From the NCBI GenBank assembly GCA_027031185.1, contig JALVEF010000499.1, positions 1 to 6,864 of the forward strand: a stretch of DNA of 6,864 nt. Reading direction: 5' to 3'. The notes beneath the pieces were generated by a model. It ran no database searches, was not told the origin of the DNA, and was given only the letters and a program-made list of their open reading frames with translations. The DNA is from Saprospiraceae bacterium (GTDB lineage Bacteria > Bacteroidota > Bacteroidia > Chitinophagales > Saprospiraceae). Position numbers and translations under genes: made by a program. Position 1 is the first letter of the stretch; each line of letters opens with the position of its first letter. This document shows, one piece after another, positions 6,743 to 6,864 of this stretch.

Positions 6743-6774
6743 TTTGGAAAAAGTCGCAATATGACCTTTCTTTG
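6743..6774 (+). promoter_or_regulatory. Weak candidate Bacteroidota-type promoter for the RDD gene
   Basis: TTTG at 6743-6746, a 20-nt gap and TTTCTTTG at 6767-6774 resemble the Bacteroidota consensus TTTG(-33) and TAnnTTTG(-7), with one mismatch in the -7 box. It would place transcription start at or very near the ATG at 6781, implying a leaderless or nearly leaderless mRNA. That is unusual and lowers confidence. Other -7-like strings upstream (for example GATATTTG at 6663-6670) lack a properly spaced -33 element. Confidence 0.2.
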
Positions 6775-6780
6775 CATGGT

Positions 6781-6864
6781 ATGAAGTATATCCCCATCAC
6801 TACGACCCAGAATGTTGTGATTGAGTGTCAGCCCGCCACTATTTTTGAGCGTGGGGTGGCGCAG
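6781..6864 (+). CDS. RDD-family membrane protein, N-terminal fragment
   Basis: Only the first 28 codons are in the window; the frame is open to the edge. The visible start, M-K-Y-I-P-I-T-T-T-Q-N-V-V-I-E and then P-A-T-I-F-E-R-G-V-A, matches the usual N-terminus of Bacteroidota RDD proteins. In these a T-T-Q-N-V-x-I-E stretch precedes an (S/A)-x-x-x-R-x-x-A segment leading into the first membrane helix, which carries the RDD motif. The helix itself lies beyond the window. RDD proteins are small multi-spanning membrane proteins, probably involved in transport. Divergent placement beside a SpoIIM-like gene is the expected neighbourhood and strengthens the call. An upstream ATG at 6776 hits a stop after one codon, so 6781 is the start. 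Confidence 0.72.
   Translation, partial: MKYIPITTTQNVVIECQPATIFERGVAQ

Larger units (their letters stand above)
6577..6780. promoter_or_regulatory. Divergent intergenic region between the operon and the RDD gene
   Basis: This 204-nt spacer separates the leftward operon from the rightward RDD gene, so both promoters should lie here. No Shine-Dalgarno-like sequence precedes either start, as is usual in Bacteroidota. For the leftward operon I found only a weak -7-like TATTTTAG on the minus strand inside the inverted repeat, with no suitable -33 partner, so I do not mark a promoter. A small GGCCG/CGGCC hairpin lies at 6713-6728. The 6601-6656 repeat sits only 24 nt upstream of the SpoIIM-like ATG and would be in, or next to, the leader of that transcript. 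Confidence 0.5.

Noticed and set aside
1..6864. CRISPR array, tRNA, rRNA or phage defence cassette
   Set aside because: There are no regularly spaced repeats, no recognisable tRNA or rRNA segments and no nuclease or toxin-like genes. All long coding space is occupied by the MoxR-type operon.

Overview
The window (about half G+C) looks like a chromosomal segment from a member of the Bacteroidota, probably Bacteroidales. The protein sequences resemble Bacteroidota versions of their families, no Shine-Dalgarno sequence is visible before the starts, and the gene order RDD / SpoIIM-like / DUF4129 / DUF4350 / MoxR / DUF58 recurs in that phylum. The placement rests on remembered family resemblance, not a search.

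Layout: positions 1-348 hold no convincing gene. They contain a copy of a short repeat (61-100), a run of small hairpins (143-297) and a rightward terminator-like hairpin (312-341). Positions 349-6576 are one tightly packed leftward operon of five genes. In transcription order these are a 610-residue SpoIIM-like multi-spanning membrane protein with a large C-terminal membrane extension (6576-4744), a DUF4129 protein (4747-3989), a DUF4350 protein (3996-2704), a MoxR AAA+ ATPase (2711-1677) and a DUF58 protein (1674-349). The junctions are overlaps of 4, 8 and 8 nt and then a 2-nt gap, so translation is probably coupled throughout. Positions 6577-6780 are the divergent intergenic region, with a 56-bp inverted repeat. 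At 6781 the first 28 codons of a rightward RDD-family membrane protein run off the window edge.

How the genes probably work together: MoxR ATPases act as chaperone-like AAA+ machines and are almost always encoded beside DUF58 proteins, which have a von Willebrand A-like domain. The other genes encode membrane proteins with large soluble parts. A membrane complex served by the MoxR/DUF58 pair is the simplest reading, but its substrate and job are not known. The SpoIIM name comes from domain similarity and does not imply sporulation.

The points most worth a second look are the repeat copies bracketing the operon, the long C-terminal extension fused to the SpoIIM-like domain, a perfect 12-bp hairpin inside the DUF4129 gene just upstream of the DUF4350 start, and the uncharacterised system itself.
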